Positions 28,021-36,249 of a stretch of DNA of 64,000 bases are shown in pieces. The stretch lies in assembly GCF_043555835.1 (NCBI RefSeq), contig NZ_JBIGHV010000013.1, positions 62,001-126,000 of the forward strand, read 5' to 3'. Under the pieces are notes generated by a model. The model did not search any database, was not told the DNA's origin, and was given only the letters and a program-made list of their open reading frames with translations. The DNA comes from Pelomonas parva. GTDB lineage: Bacteria; Pseudomonadota; Gammaproteobacteria; Burkholderiales; Burkholderiaceae_C. Position numbers and translations under genes: made by a program. The stretch's first letter is position 1. Every line of letters begins with the position of its first letter.

Positions 28021-29478
28021 TCACCCCCAGAAAAGGCGCCACAGGCTGGGCGTGTCGTTGGGCGGGACGACCAGGCCGCCGCTGAAGGTGGCGAAGCAGT
28101 CGTTAAACCACTGCACAAAACGGTCGGCATGCGCACCGGTGCCGATGGGGTACTGGCGCAGGCCCCAGCGGTTGTCGACGCCATCGTCCGGGTGCAGGCC
28201 GCCGGCGTTGTAGGCGCAGGCCACCAGCGGTGGGTCGTAGGTGGTGATGCGCCGCTGCTGCGCGATGTAGGCGGTGCCGGCCCAGATGGAGAAGGCTGGG
28301 TCGCGCAGCTTCTCTTCGTTGATGGAGTCGTCCCGTAGGGCTTCGCGCGCCGTGCCGATCAGCGTCTGCATCACGCCTACGGACATGCGGTTGTTGGACT
28401 CGGGGCGCGAGGGCACGTTGCGGTCGCCGCCGCTCTCGGTGCAGATGGTGGCAATGATGAGCTCGATGGGTACATCGAACTCCTTGGCGGCGGCCTCGAT
28501 GGCGGGGCCGAACTCCCGGCATACCCGGGGCACGGTGACGAGGCGGCCGCCCGTGCGGTCGATGCGGCCATTGACCACCAGCCCGTCAGCGGTGAGCTGC
28601 CAGCGCGCGCTGCCGCGCAACCGGTGCAGTTGCAGTTGCGGCATCACCGAGACGCCGAAGTCCTGCCGGCTGCGGTCGCTCAGCGTGTCGGCGTCCGTTT
28701 GCGGTAACGCGGAGGGGGCGCTGCCCGAGGCCGCAGCGGCAGCAGCCGTGCTGGGTGTGAGGGCGGTGGCGGACGACGCGGTTTCCAGCGACACGCCCAG
28801 GGCTTCCAGCACGCCGGCAATGGGCGTGCACACGCTGGTGCGCACCGGGTATGCATCGTCGGTGCGAGCGATGTGCAGGCCCACGGCCAGCTGGCGCTCG
28901 TCCAGCACCAGAGCGCCGCTGTCGCCGGGCTGCATGGCGGGCTCCCAGGCACCTTGCTGCAGGCCGTAGAGGATGAGGTCTTCAAAGGGCAGGGCATAGC
29001 TGCCTGCCGACGCCCAGTCGTCGTAGTACACCGGAGCCGTGGCTTCGGCCGAATGCACCAGCGACCGCACCACCTGCCGCGATGTGGCCCCGCAGGTCAG
29101 CAGCCGCTTGCCTTCAAACACCCAATGCGCCACGCCGGCCGGTACTCCGATGCCCATCACTTTGGCGTCTACCAGCTCGGGCGCGGTGATGCGGGCGATG
29201 GCGGCGTCCTGCCGGTGCACCGAGCCGCTGCGGTCGCGCAGGCTGGTCCAGTCGACCAGCTCGGCAATCTTCTTCCATTCGCCGTTGATCTTGGCTTCTA
29301 CCGCATCGCCATTGCGCCCGAAGCCGCCCGGGTTCAGCACGTGCGAGGCGCTCAGCACGAAGCGCTGGGTGGGGTCTTGCAGCGAGCGCACCACGCAGCC
29401 CAGCGTGCCGATGATGTCGTCGAAGGCGGCGTTGCGGATGGGGCTGCCGCCTTGAGCCCGGGAGGTGTCGGTGCTCAT
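28021..29478 (-). CDS. trypsin-like serine protease fused to SLT lytic transglycosylase domain
   Basis: 485 residues. The N-terminal half is a chymotrypsin-fold protease with a complete triad: H46 in FVLSASHVLNP, D91 in RQDAAIARI, S187 in MQPGDSGALVLD. After a linker with Ala/Ser repeats (about 240-265), the C-terminal half is a lysozyme-like transglycosylase with catalytic E348 in IIATICTESGGD, then SVGVMQTLIGTAREAL and ACAYNAGGLHPDDG. No signal peptide is visible, which is odd for a wall-acting enzyme. The start overlaps the lipoprotein stop (ATGA). The combination of the two enzymes in one chain is unusual. Domain calls are confident; substrate and biological role are not known. Confidence 0.82.
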   Translation of the reverse strand: MSTDTSRAQGGSPIRNAAFDDIIGTLGCVVRSLQDPTQRFVLSASHVLNPGGFGRNGDAVEAKINGEWKKIAELVDWTSLRDRSGSVHRQDAAIARITAPELVDAKVMGIGVPAGVAHWVFEGKRLLTCGATSRQVVRSLVHSAEATAPVYYDDWASAGSYALPFEDLILYGLQQGAWEPAMQPGDSGALVLDERQLAVGLHIARTDDAYPVRTSVCTPIAGVLEALGVSLETASSATALTPSTAAAAAASGSAPSALPQTDADTLSDRSRQDFGVSVMPQLQLHRLRGSARWQLTADGLVVNGRIDRTGGRLVTVPRVCREFGPAIEAAAKEFDVPIELIIATICTESGGDRNVPSRPESNNRMSVGVMQTLIGTAREALRDDSINEEKLRDPAFSIWAGTAYIAQQRRITTYDPPLVACAYNAGGLHPDDGVDNRWGLRQYPIGTGAHADRFVQWFNDCFATFSGGLVVPPNDTPSLWRLFWG

Positions 29479-31385
29479 TTCAGGAAGGACTTGGCGAGGT
29501 CTTCGGGCAGCGTGCCTTTGGTGTCGGCCAGGCCGTGGCGCTTTTGGTAGCTGCCCAGGCCACGGCGGAACTCGTCGTTGAGTTCCGAGACGGGCGGGTT
29601 CATCTCCAGGCCTTTGCTGATGATGCGGATCTCGTCAGGGCCGAGGCGCTTCTCGAAGATGGTGCGCGCGCCGATGCCGGGCGTTGCAGGGGCCGGCGAG
29701 CGCAGTCGCTCCGAAGTGTCAGTCGTAATGCCGCACTCCTTGATCACCGAAGGACCCAGAACGGCCTTCAGTTCGGCATCCTTGGCCTTGGCGTCGAGCT
29801 TCTCAGCGACCAGCACCGCAGCGCGCCCGTTGTCATCGAGCACGCCTAGGTTGTCGGGGAACTTCTTGATGAAGGCCTCGCAAGTGCTGGCGTCTTTCGT
29901 GCCCGTGGCTTTGGTGCCCACTGAATGCTGCACGAAGCAGGCCAGCGTGCGGTTGGACCAGCCGCTGCCTGTGCATTCCCGCGTGGTGGGGGTTGCCGGC
30001 GTGGCAGCGGCGGCTGGCAGCACGGTCAGTGTCAGTAACGCTGAGTTCTGCGCTGCGTCCTGCACGTTGATCTGGTAGGTGCCGGCCACGGTAGTGGTGT
30101 CGGCAATGATCAGCACTTCGCTTGCGCCCGGCTGGATCACCGACAGCAGGCCGGGCATGGGTGTGTCCACAGGTGTGGCGGTGAATTGCTGGGTGCCGCC
30201 GATGATCGGCACGCGCGACTGCTTCGACTGTCCGGCAGTGAACTCGATCTGCGTGCGGGCCAGCCGCATGTTGACCGCCAGCTTGGTGGCGTCCACGTTG
30301 CAGCCGGCGAGGTCTTCCTTCACGCGGTTGGTGGCACGGTCGGTGGTGCCCGTAAGCCTGGCAGCCTGAATGGCCAGCAGCGCGCGTTTGGCCTGCAGGC
30401 GGCCCAGCGCGGAGGCCAGGTGGTCACGCGGCTCCAAAGGGGCCGGAGCGGCGTCACGCGCCTTGTTGTCCCGGGCGAATTGTGCGGTGGACTGTTGCCC
30501 GGAGCCCGTTGGCAGTTGGCTCTTGATCGCCGCGACGCGGGTCTGGAATGCCGTGTCCAACTGCAGGCCCGGCACGATGGTGTTGGCGTAGCTGGCGATC
30601 GCGCCGATCTGCTGCGGCAGCGAGGCCAATGTGGCTTGCCGGGACTTGATGGCGACGTCGATCTGCCTGCGCATCTCGTCGATGCGGGCCTCCAGCATGG
30701 CTCCAGCGCCGTCTGCGTTCTGGCGTAGGCTGGCAGAGCGCTGGTGCAACTCGTTCAGCCGTGTGAAGAGTGCGGCCGTTTCGGCGATCTCGGCGCGTGC
30801 TGTCTGCGCGGTCTCGGAGTCAGGCGTCTGGCTCGCCATCGCCACGTTGAGCCAGCGCACCGTATCGGCCAAGGCGTCGGCGACAGGCGTGGTGGCTATG
30901 CCCACGGCCTGCTCCGCAGCGACGATCTCATTTCGAGCCGCCTCGCTCAGCCTCAACGGAGCCACCGCCGCCTTGGCACACGCCATGGCCTTCATGCCTT
31001 CGAGGTAGACGTCCAGTCGGTCGGAGCTTTGGTTCCAGGTGCCGAGCTGATACGCCAGCCCGCCGCCCAGCGCCGCCGTGATCAGAACATCGCGGTGGGC
31101 GTTGCCAATGGCGGCTCCCACTGCCAAGGTGCTCAGCGTCAACAGGCCCTGCCCCAGCTGGTTGCTGCGCTCGAGCTCCTCGCGCAGCTTGGCGCGGTAG
31201 CCGTCGTAGGTGGCGTCGGCATAGCTCATCGCGTAGTTGAGCGTGCCGGGTGGCCCTGCCGGCGCGCGCTGCAAATGGTGCACGGCGGGCGCTCGGGCGT
31301 CTTCAACAAACGGCGTGCCGGCGCAGCCCGCAACTACAAGCGCGGCCGCGACCAGCGCTGCCGCATGCCTTGTTCTTTTCGCCAT
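29475..31385 (-). CDS. large lipoprotein of unknown function, 636 aa
   Basis: Lipoprotein leader HAAALVAAALVVAGC with Cys acceptor. The N-terminal third carries a hydrophobic glycine-rich helix (LSTLAVGAAIGNAHRDVLIT) and long helical, probably coiled-coil, segments to about residue 350. Then comes a beta-type segment (QPGASEVLIIADTTTVAGTYQINVQD) and a C-terminal region ending FRRGLGSYQKRHGLADTKGTLPEDL, which resembles a peptidoglycan-binding repeat. First gene of the three-gene envelope operon; overlaps the protease gene by four bases. No family is recognised for the whole. Confidence 0.7.
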   Translation of the reverse strand: MAKRTRHAAALVAAALVVAGCAGTPFVEDARAPAVHHLQRAPAGPPGTLNYAMSYADATYDGYRAKLREELERSNQLGQGLLTLSTLAVGAAIGNAHRDVLITAALGGGLAYQLGTWNQSSDRLDVYLEGMKAMACAKAAVAPLRLSEAARNEIVAAEQAVGIATTPVADALADTVRWLNVAMASQTPDSETAQTARAEIAETAALFTRLNELHQRSASLRQNADGAGAMLEARIDEMRRQIDVAIKSRQATLASLPQQIGAIASYANTIVPGLQLDTAFQTRVAAIKSQLPTGSGQQSTAQFARDNKARDAAPAPLEPRDHLASALGRLQAKRALLAIQAARLTGTTDRATNRVKEDLAGCNVDATKLAVNMRLARTQIEFTAGQSKQSRVPIIGGTQQFTATPVDTPMPGLLSVIQPGASEVLIIADTTTVAGTYQINVQDAAQNSALLTLTVLPAAAATPATPTTRECTGSGWSNRTLACFVQHSVGTKATGTKDASTCEAFIKKFPDNLGVLDDNGRAAVLVAEKLDAKAKDAELKAVLGPSVIKECGITTDTSERLRSPAPATPGIGARTIFEKRLGPDEIRIISKGLEMNPPVSELNDEFRRGLGSYQKRHGLADTKGTLPEDLAKSFLK

Positions 31386-31551
31386 GGCCCAGCTCCCGAC
31401 TGACTTGTCATTACGGCCTGGATGCTAGGAAGCCGCGCAGGGCGCGCCATCCACATCTTTGACGATGCCGCCACAGTGCGCTCCATGCCATCCGACTGGT
31501 AAGCGTGGTGTCACCACCCTCTTGACCGCAAGTCAGCGGACTGCCTTTCAG

Positions 31552-31887
31552 CTATTCGACGTTCGCGAGCCCTTGAACGTCACCTTCACGCTGTACCAGT
31601 TGCAGCCACCTATCGAGTTCGTCGAGGTCGGCACTGAGCATTCGTACTGCCAGAGTCCGGTCATTGGCTTTGGCCAACATGTTGTTCAGCCCGAGGTGCG
31701 CCACGAGCAGGTAATGCATGGTTGTTAAGAGCTCGTCCAGCTGCTCCGGGTGCCGCCTGGCATGACTGTTCAATGCCTCAATCGCATTCGCCAGCTTCTC
31801 GCCGACGTAGCTCAGTGGAACGCCGTCCCGCGCTTGCTCAGTCGTGTACGCGGGACCGTTTGAGCTGAGTGGAAGGTCGTCGTTCAT
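31552..31887 (-). CDS. hypothetical protein, 111 aa
   Basis: Soluble, mainly helical by appearance (YVGEKLANAIEALNSHARRH, LDELLTTMHYLLVAHLGLNN). The protein-like composition supports a real gene, but no strong ribosome site precedes the ATG. It is 166 bases upstream of the lipoprotein operon on the same strand. No family recognised. Confidence 0.5.
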   Translation of the reverse strand: MNDDLPLSSNGPAYTTEQARDGVPLSYVGEKLANAIEALNSHARRHPEQLDELLTTMHYLLVAHLGLNNMLAKANDRTLAVRMLSADLDELDRWLQLVQREGDVQGLANVE

Positions 31888-31923
31888 GTCATAGGAGTGG
31901 AAGCTTGCAGGCAGTATCAGCCT

Positions 31924-32438
31924 TTAAACGTCGAGGACGTGGCGCTGCAGTTCGAAGTCAACGCGCCAGTTGCGACCGTCCATGGCTTGCAGCGTCGCGG
32001 TGCGACGGTTGACTCGGGTGACGATGCCGACCAGCGCCGCCCCTTTGGCGTCGTCGAAGGTGACCTTGTCGCCAACCTTAAGGCGGCGTTCGCCGTCTGC
32101 GCCGCAGGCTCCGGCGGCGGCTCGTAGGCCTGCACTCCGGGTTCAGTCGCGAGGGTGTCGATCGCAACGTACGGAATCTTCCAGGTCCGGCGCACGTCTT
32201 CTTCGAGCACGGTCGCCTGCTTGTCGTGCCGCGCGATGAGCTTGCCGTGCCGGATCTGCCCGGTGCGATGGTCGATGAACTGCACGGCTTGGCCCAGGTG
32301 CAGCTTCATGCGCGCCGCCATCTGGCGCTTGGGGTCGTCCAGCAGCACATCGATGAGCGCGCGCATCTGGTAGAGCTGCATGCTCGGCGCGTCTTGCAGT
32401 GCCTCGACCATGCGCGAGGCGTTGTCGTCTTCAGCCAT
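31924..32438 (-). pseudogene. frameshifted gene for a two-SH3/KOW-like-domain protein
   Basis: The frame from 32438 (MAEDDNASRM) encodes a helical N-terminus and a barrel-like segment VQFIDHRTGQIRHGKLIARH, continuing to YEPPPEPA near 32110. There it shifts into a low-complexity Ser/Thr/Arg reading. One frame over, the sequence from about 32095 gives LKVGDKVTFDDAKGAALVGI and VTRVNRRTATLQAMDGRNWR, a second barrel-like repeat ending in TAA at 31924. The two parts clearly belong together, so one indel or a programmed shift separates them. Function unknown. Confidence 0.65.
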
Positions 32439-32472
32439 GGATGAATGTTGCCAGCGCCGCGGCCGCTGGACT

Positions 32473-32860
32473 TCAGGCAGCGCGTGCAAGCGTGTGCTGC
32501 GCTGTGGTCGACCACGGCAGCAGCTCGTCGATGCGGTTCACCGGATGGTCGGCGATCCGCTCCAGCACCTCGCGCGCTGATAGGCCTCGGGGTCGAGCCC
32601 GTTGAGCGTGGCGGTCTCGATCAAGCTGTACATCGACGCCGCGCGTTCGCCACCCGCGTTCGAGCCCATGAACAGGTAGTTGCCGCGCCCGAGCGCCACG
32701 CCGCGCAGTGCGCGCTCGGCGGCCGAGTTGTCGATCTCGATCCGGCCGTCGTCCGCGTAGCGCGTCAACGCCTTCCAGCGCCAGGCTGTAGCGGGCGGCC
32801 TTGGCCAGCTCCGACTTCGTCGAGACGTGGGTCAGCACACCCTGCAGCCAGAGCTGGGCT
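32473..32860 (-). pseudogene. IS66-family transposase (TnpC) C-terminal remnant, frameshifted
   Basis: Minus-strand reading across three frames: SELAKAARYSLAL, then TRYADDGRIEIDNSAAERAL, ALGRGNYLFMGSNAGGERAA and SLIETATLNGLDPEAY, then VLERIADHPVNRIDELLPW to a stop. This is the conserved C-terminal part of IS66 transposases with the last catalytic region. Two frame changes and loss of the N-terminal two thirds make it inactive. Confidence 0.82.
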
Positions 32861-32899
32861 AACTGGCTATGTCGTGCGGCGTCAAGCCTTCTGAAGCCG

Positions 32900-33163
32900 T
32901 TAAAGACGGGGAGGCGTATGCGCTTCCAGTCGCTGCTCAAAAAGCGCCACGAAGTCGGGGAGCGACACATCCATGGCATTAACCCAGCGGCGCAGCTCCA
33001 GTACGTCCAAGCGGCGCACGCCCCGCTCGACTCTGCTTACGTGCGTTTGCTCCCACTCCAGGCGTTTTGCAAGATCTACCTGTGTCAGCTGAGCTGCGTT
33101 GCGCAACTCAACCAGAAGCTCTCGGAGCAGCAGTTGGTCTTGGGTGTGGAGATTCTTTTGCAT
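32900..33163 (-). CDS. XRE-family HTH transcriptional regulator
   Basis: Small Cro/CI-type DNA-binding protein, about 87 residues from the ATG at 33163 (a GTG at 33187 gives 95). The helix-turn-helix is LLVELRNAAQLTQVDLAKRLEWEQTHVSRVERGVRRLDVLELRRW, the classical HTH_3 pattern. It is divergent from the 197-aa gene and the ECF sigma/FecR genes, with clean inverted repeats in the intergenic space, so it probably represses that promoter and its own. Confidence 0.82.
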   Translation of the reverse strand: MQKNLHTQDQLLLRELLVELRNAAQLTQVDLAKRLEWEQTHVSRVERGVRRLDVLELRRWVNAMDVSLPDFVALFEQRLEAHTPPRL

Positions 33164-33204
33164 CGGCCGTGGGGGAACGGCCGACACCTTGATCGGTATG
33201 GAAA

Positions 33205-33241
33205 AATAGACGAAAACAGTCTATTCTGAAAATGCGTTTTC
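33205..33241. promoter_or_regulatory. inverted-repeat operators in the XRE divergent promoter
   Basis: AATAGAC (33205-33211) and GTCTATT (33219-33225) form a perfect seven-base inverted repeat with a seven-base spacer. Immediately after comes a second one, GAAAA-TGCG-TTTTC (33228-33241). They occupy the space between the XRE gene and the 33263 gene start. The sites are seen; the protein that binds them is inferred. Confidence 0.65.
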
Positions 33242-33262
33242 GCCCCGCGAACGGAAGCCGTC

Positions 33263-33856
33263 ATGACCGCCAACTCCCAAGAGCCGAGCCGCGCAGCCGC
33301 GCTCTCCAAACCACTCTGCTGCAGGTACGTCCTCGCAGAGTTCAAGACTCTCACCTTGCCCGTCCGACGTGACGGCGTCGTGGAGCAATCCCGCTGGCGA
33401 TGGGCTCTAGGTCTGTTCAAGGGGGACCAGTACGAGCTGCTGGGCGCCTGGTCTGCGCAAGTGCCTGCGCTGAGCGTGGCCCATGAACTGCACGACCGCG
33501 GTATCGAGCACATTATGGCGATTTCCGCTGAAGGCGGCGTGGACTGCAGGGCGACCTATCCCGATGCTGTCGCTTGGTCGGCGTGTAGCGATCCTCATGC
33601 CGCAAGCGCCTTTGGTCCACGGCGCCGTGCCGCGCTTCTGTCCGCTGCGGCGACTGCTGAACGCTTGCAGGCCAGCCTCACCCGCGCGATCAAGCGCCGA
33701 GCCCCGTTCGCGGACGAGGGTGCCGCTGTTGCCTTCCTCATGCACGCCCTCGAAAACGCCGACCGCCAGCTCCAGGGGCTCCCCAAGCTGAGATTCGAGA
33801 CGGCTCTGCGCCGTTCTCGCGCCATGGAGGCGCCTGCCTCCCAGCAAGCCGCGTGA
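33263..33856 (+). CDS. uncharacterised 197-aa protein upstream of ECF sigma gene, faintly transposase-like
   Basis: Not confidently recognised. The segment GDQYELLGAWSAQVPALSVAHELHDRGIEHI resembles the middle of IS256/Mutator transposases (a GxW core followed by helix and RGxxxI), but the catalytic aspartates are not evident, so a domesticated fragment is possible. The C-terminal half is helical. It ends seven bases before the ECF sigma gene, indicating one transcription unit with sigma factor and FecR, and lies opposite the XRE gene. It could be a regulator of the sigma unit. Confidence 0.6.
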   Translation: MTANSQEPSRAAALSKPLCCRYVLAEFKTLTLPVRRDGVVEQSRWRWALGLFKGDQYELLGAWSAQVPALSVAHELHDRGIEHIMAISAEGGVDCRATYPDAVAWSACSDPHAASAFGPRRRAALLSAAATAERLQASLTRAIKRRAPFADEGAAVAFLMHALENADRQLQGLPKLRFETALRRSRAMEAPASQQAA

Positions 33857-33863
33857 CCTGCCC

Positions 33864-34355
33864 ATGACGGCAGCCTTGGTCAAGAACTTGCGCGAGACGC
33901 TCGCGCGGGTGCGCAGCGCCTTGATGCGCCGTGGCCGCAACGCACACGAAGCCGATGACCTGGTGCAGGAAGCCTGGGTTCGGCTGGCCTGCTATGAGCG
34001 CGACCAGCCCGTCGAGCGACCCGAAGCCTTCCTGATGCGCACCGCGCTGAACCTGTCCGTTGACGCCCATCGCGCGCAGACCACGCGCGGTGACGAGGTG
34101 CTGGTGGAGGACGTCGTCCTCATCGACATCGCGCCCACGGCCGAGGCCACGCTGCTCGCCAAGGAGCGGCTCGAACGCTTGAGCCTCGGCGTCAGCCGTA
34201 TGAGCGAGACCACGCGGAGCATCTTCCTGGCCCACCGACTCGACGGGCTGACCATCGTCGAGCTCGCACGGCTGCACGGCCTGAGCACCACGACCGTCCA
34301 CAAGCACATCGCCAAGGCCACGCTGCAGCTCACGACCTGGATGGAAGGCTGGTAG
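33864..34355 (+). CDS. ECF sigma factor (FecI-like)
   Basis: 163-residue extracytoplasmic-function sigma factor. Region 2 is NAHEADDLVQEAWVRLACYE with PEAFLMRTALNLSVDAHRAQ. Region 4 is LSLGVSRMSETTRSIFLAHRLDGLTIVELARLHGLSTTTVHKHIAKATLQL. Length and the FecR gene two bases downstream place it in the FecI group, which responds to signals relayed from a TonB-dependent receptor through FecR. Confidence 0.9.
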   Translation: MTAALVKNLRETLARVRSALMRRGRNAHEADDLVQEAWVRLACYERDQPVERPEAFLMRTALNLSVDAHRAQTTRGDEVLVEDVVLIDIAPTAEATLLAKERLERLSLGVSRMSETTRSIFLAHRLDGLTIVELARLHGLSTTTVHKHIAKATLQLTTWMEGW

Positions 34356-34357
34356 CG

Positions 34358-35404
34358 ATGGATCGCCGTCAGGCGTCCGCCGGGGCGGCGGAGCCCGAGG
34401 GACCACCGCTCGTGCCGAAGGACGTGGCCGCGGAGGCCGCTGTGTGGATCACCCGCTTGCATGGCGGCCAGCGCACCCCGCAGATGGAGCGGGAGTGTCG
34501 CGCCTGGCAGGCCCGGTCCGCCGCACACCGGCTGGCCTTCGAGCGTTGCACCGACACCTGGCAGGACGTGGCCAGACTCACGCTTGCGGGCTACGCCACC
34601 GCAACTGCGGCCCGCGAACTGCCAGACATTGGCAGGGCAGCGCGGTCCTTGCCCTGGCGCTCAAGCCTGGCCATTGCCTTGGCGCTGGTCGCGAGCGTGC
34701 TGGCGCTTCGTCCCTGGAGCGCCGAGGATGTCTACGACACCGGCGTCGGCGAACAACGCGTCGTGGTGCTTCAGGACGGCACCCGCCTGTCGCTGAACAC
34801 GTCCACCCGGATCCGGGTGGACTTCGCTGAGTCCCAGCGCACCGTCAAGGTCGAGCGCGGTGAAGCCCTGTTCGAGGTCGCCAAGGATGCCAGCCGTCCG
34901 TTTGTCGTCCAGGCTGCCGGCACCGAGGTCGTCGCCACCGGCACCGCTTTCCTGGTGAAGGCGTCACCCGCAGCCAAGCCGGGTGACCAAGCGCTTGCCG
35001 TGACGCTGGTTGAAGGCCAGGTGGTGGTACGAAGCGCTGCAAGCGAGGGACGCCGGCTGGAAAAGCCGTTGGTGATGGTGCCCGGCCAGCGCCTGCGCCT
35101 CAGCCGTTCAGATGAAGCGCAGCGCCCTGCCACGGCGACCCGCGTGGATCGGCCCCTGATGGATCAGGTGCTGGCCTGGAAGCGGGGCGAGGCCCGCTTT
35201 GACAATGTGTCGCTGCGCGAAGCGGTGGAGGAGATGAACCGCTACGACCGCGTGTCGATCGTCGTGTCCGGCACGGTGGGCGACAGGCGCGTGAGCGGCG
35301 TGGTCAAGACGGGCGACAACGTCAGCTTCGCCGAAGCCATGGCCAGTTTGCATGGCCTGGTCGTGCGCAACCATGGTGATCGGCTGGAACTCGTCCAGCC
35401 GTAG
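34358..35404 (+). CDS. FecR-family anti-sigma/sigma regulator with STN-like C-terminus
   Basis: 348 residues. The N-terminal cytoplasmic DUF4880-type region (EAAVWITRLHGGQRTPQMERECRAW) precedes one transmembrane helix (SSLAIALALVASVLALRPW), then the periplasmic FecR domain (VVVLQDGTRLSLNTSTRIRV, GEALFEVAKDASRPFVV, GTAFLV). The end (NVSLREAVEEMNRYDRVSIV) is a secretin/TonB short N-terminal-like fold. It normally couples a TonB-dependent receptor to the sigma factor. No receptor gene follows; the next genes are mobilisation functions. Confidence 0.88.
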   Translation: MDRRQASAGAAEPEGPPLVPKDVAAEAAVWITRLHGGQRTPQMERECRAWQARSAAHRLAFERCTDTWQDVARLTLAGYATATAARELPDIGRAARSLPWRSSLAIALALVASVLALRPWSAEDVYDTGVGEQRVVVLQDGTRLSLNTSTRIRVDFAESQRTVKVERGEALFEVAKDASRPFVVQAAGTEVVATGTAFLVKASPAAKPGDQALAVTLVEGQVVVRSAASEGRRLEKPLVMVPGQRLRLSRSDEAQRPATATRVDRPLMDQVLAWKRGEARFDNVSLREAVEEMNRYDRVSIVVSGTVGDRRVSGVVKTGDNVSFAEAMASLHGLVVRNHGDRLELVQP

Positions 35405-35595
35405 GCCGGGCACTCAGCCCAGCGCGCAGGCTGATGCGGGCCTGGCGCTGCAGAGTTGCTACGAATAGTGACCACCAAGCCAACAATCTGGGAAGCCTCG
35501 GGACGTCGACAGACATGCATGGCGCTTCTGGGACGGATTACGCCCCAGCGTTCGGGATCTATCGCATCGGAGAGGCTGGTCGCACGATAGGGTTC

Positions 35596-36249
35596 ATGGT
35601 CTCCACCGGGCGCGAGAGCGAGCATCAGCAGCTTGACCTGCTGGGTGCTGTCGCGACGCCGCTCACAGAGAGCGTGGCCAGTGCGCCGCACAAGCCAGGG
35701 AAAGGGAACTCACGCGACCGTGTGTGCGTGGAGCTGCGCGGCCTGGGTGATCGCCTCCGTGCGCAGGCTCAGCGACTGCACACGACAGCCGCCGTCCTGA
35801 CGAGGCGCGCTGTTCTGCTACTGCTCGATGACCGCCCAAGCGGCGATGAGACCGCCATCACCACGCCTGCTGACGCCCCGGCGCGCGGAATCGTGAAAGT
35901 CACACTGCGCGTCTCGCGCGCTCATGCAACGTCGCTGACCTCGCGGGCGCGCGCCGCCGACATGTCGCAAGGCGACTACGTCTCCTCGCTACTGGATGGC
36001 GTGGCGCCTGTCGCCATGCCTGCGGACCACGCGTCGGCTGTGAAGGCGCTCATGGCGTCCACGGATCGCCTGGCCGCGCTGTCCGCCGATCTCAACGCGT
36101 TCCTGCGGGTGCTCGGCCGGGCCTCTGTCCCTCAGCTGGAGCCCTATCGCGCCAGCCTCACTTCGTTGACGAAGGGTGTACGGCAGCACCTTGCCACTGC
36201 AGCTGAGTTGGTTGCCGAACTCCGGCCGGCCAGGAGGCCACGGAGATGA
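35596..36249 (+). CDS. MobC-like relaxosome accessory protein with two ribbon-helix-helix segments
   Basis: DNA-binding accessory protein for the relaxase gene it overlaps (ATGA at 36246). Two RHH-like stretches are visible: RDRVCVELRGLGDRLRAQAQ with LTRRAVLLLL, and IVKVTLRVSRAHATSLTSRA with MSQGDYVSSLL. A C-terminal helical part follows. The frame is open back to 35434, with possible starts at 35434 and 35515. The later ATG is chosen because residues before it look compositionally unlike a protein, but no start has a strong ribosome site. By analogy with MobC it would help nick or unwind oriT, which may lie in 35405-35600. Confidence 0.68.
   Translation: MVSTGRESEHQQLDLLGAVATPLTESVASAPHKPGKGNSRDRVCVELRGLGDRLRAQAQRLHTTAAVLTRRAVLLLLDDRPSGDETAITTPADAPARGIVKVTLRVSRAHATSLTSRARAADMSQGDYVSSLLDGVAPVAMPADHASAVKALMASTDRLAALSADLNAFLRVLGRASVPQLEPYRASLTSLTKGVRQHLATAAELVAELRPARRPRR

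Noticed and set aside
33263..33856. Annotating the 197-aa gene as an IS256/Mutator transposase
   Set aside because: Only a short GxW-helix-RGxxxI resemblance was seen; the DDE residues are not evident and it is too short.
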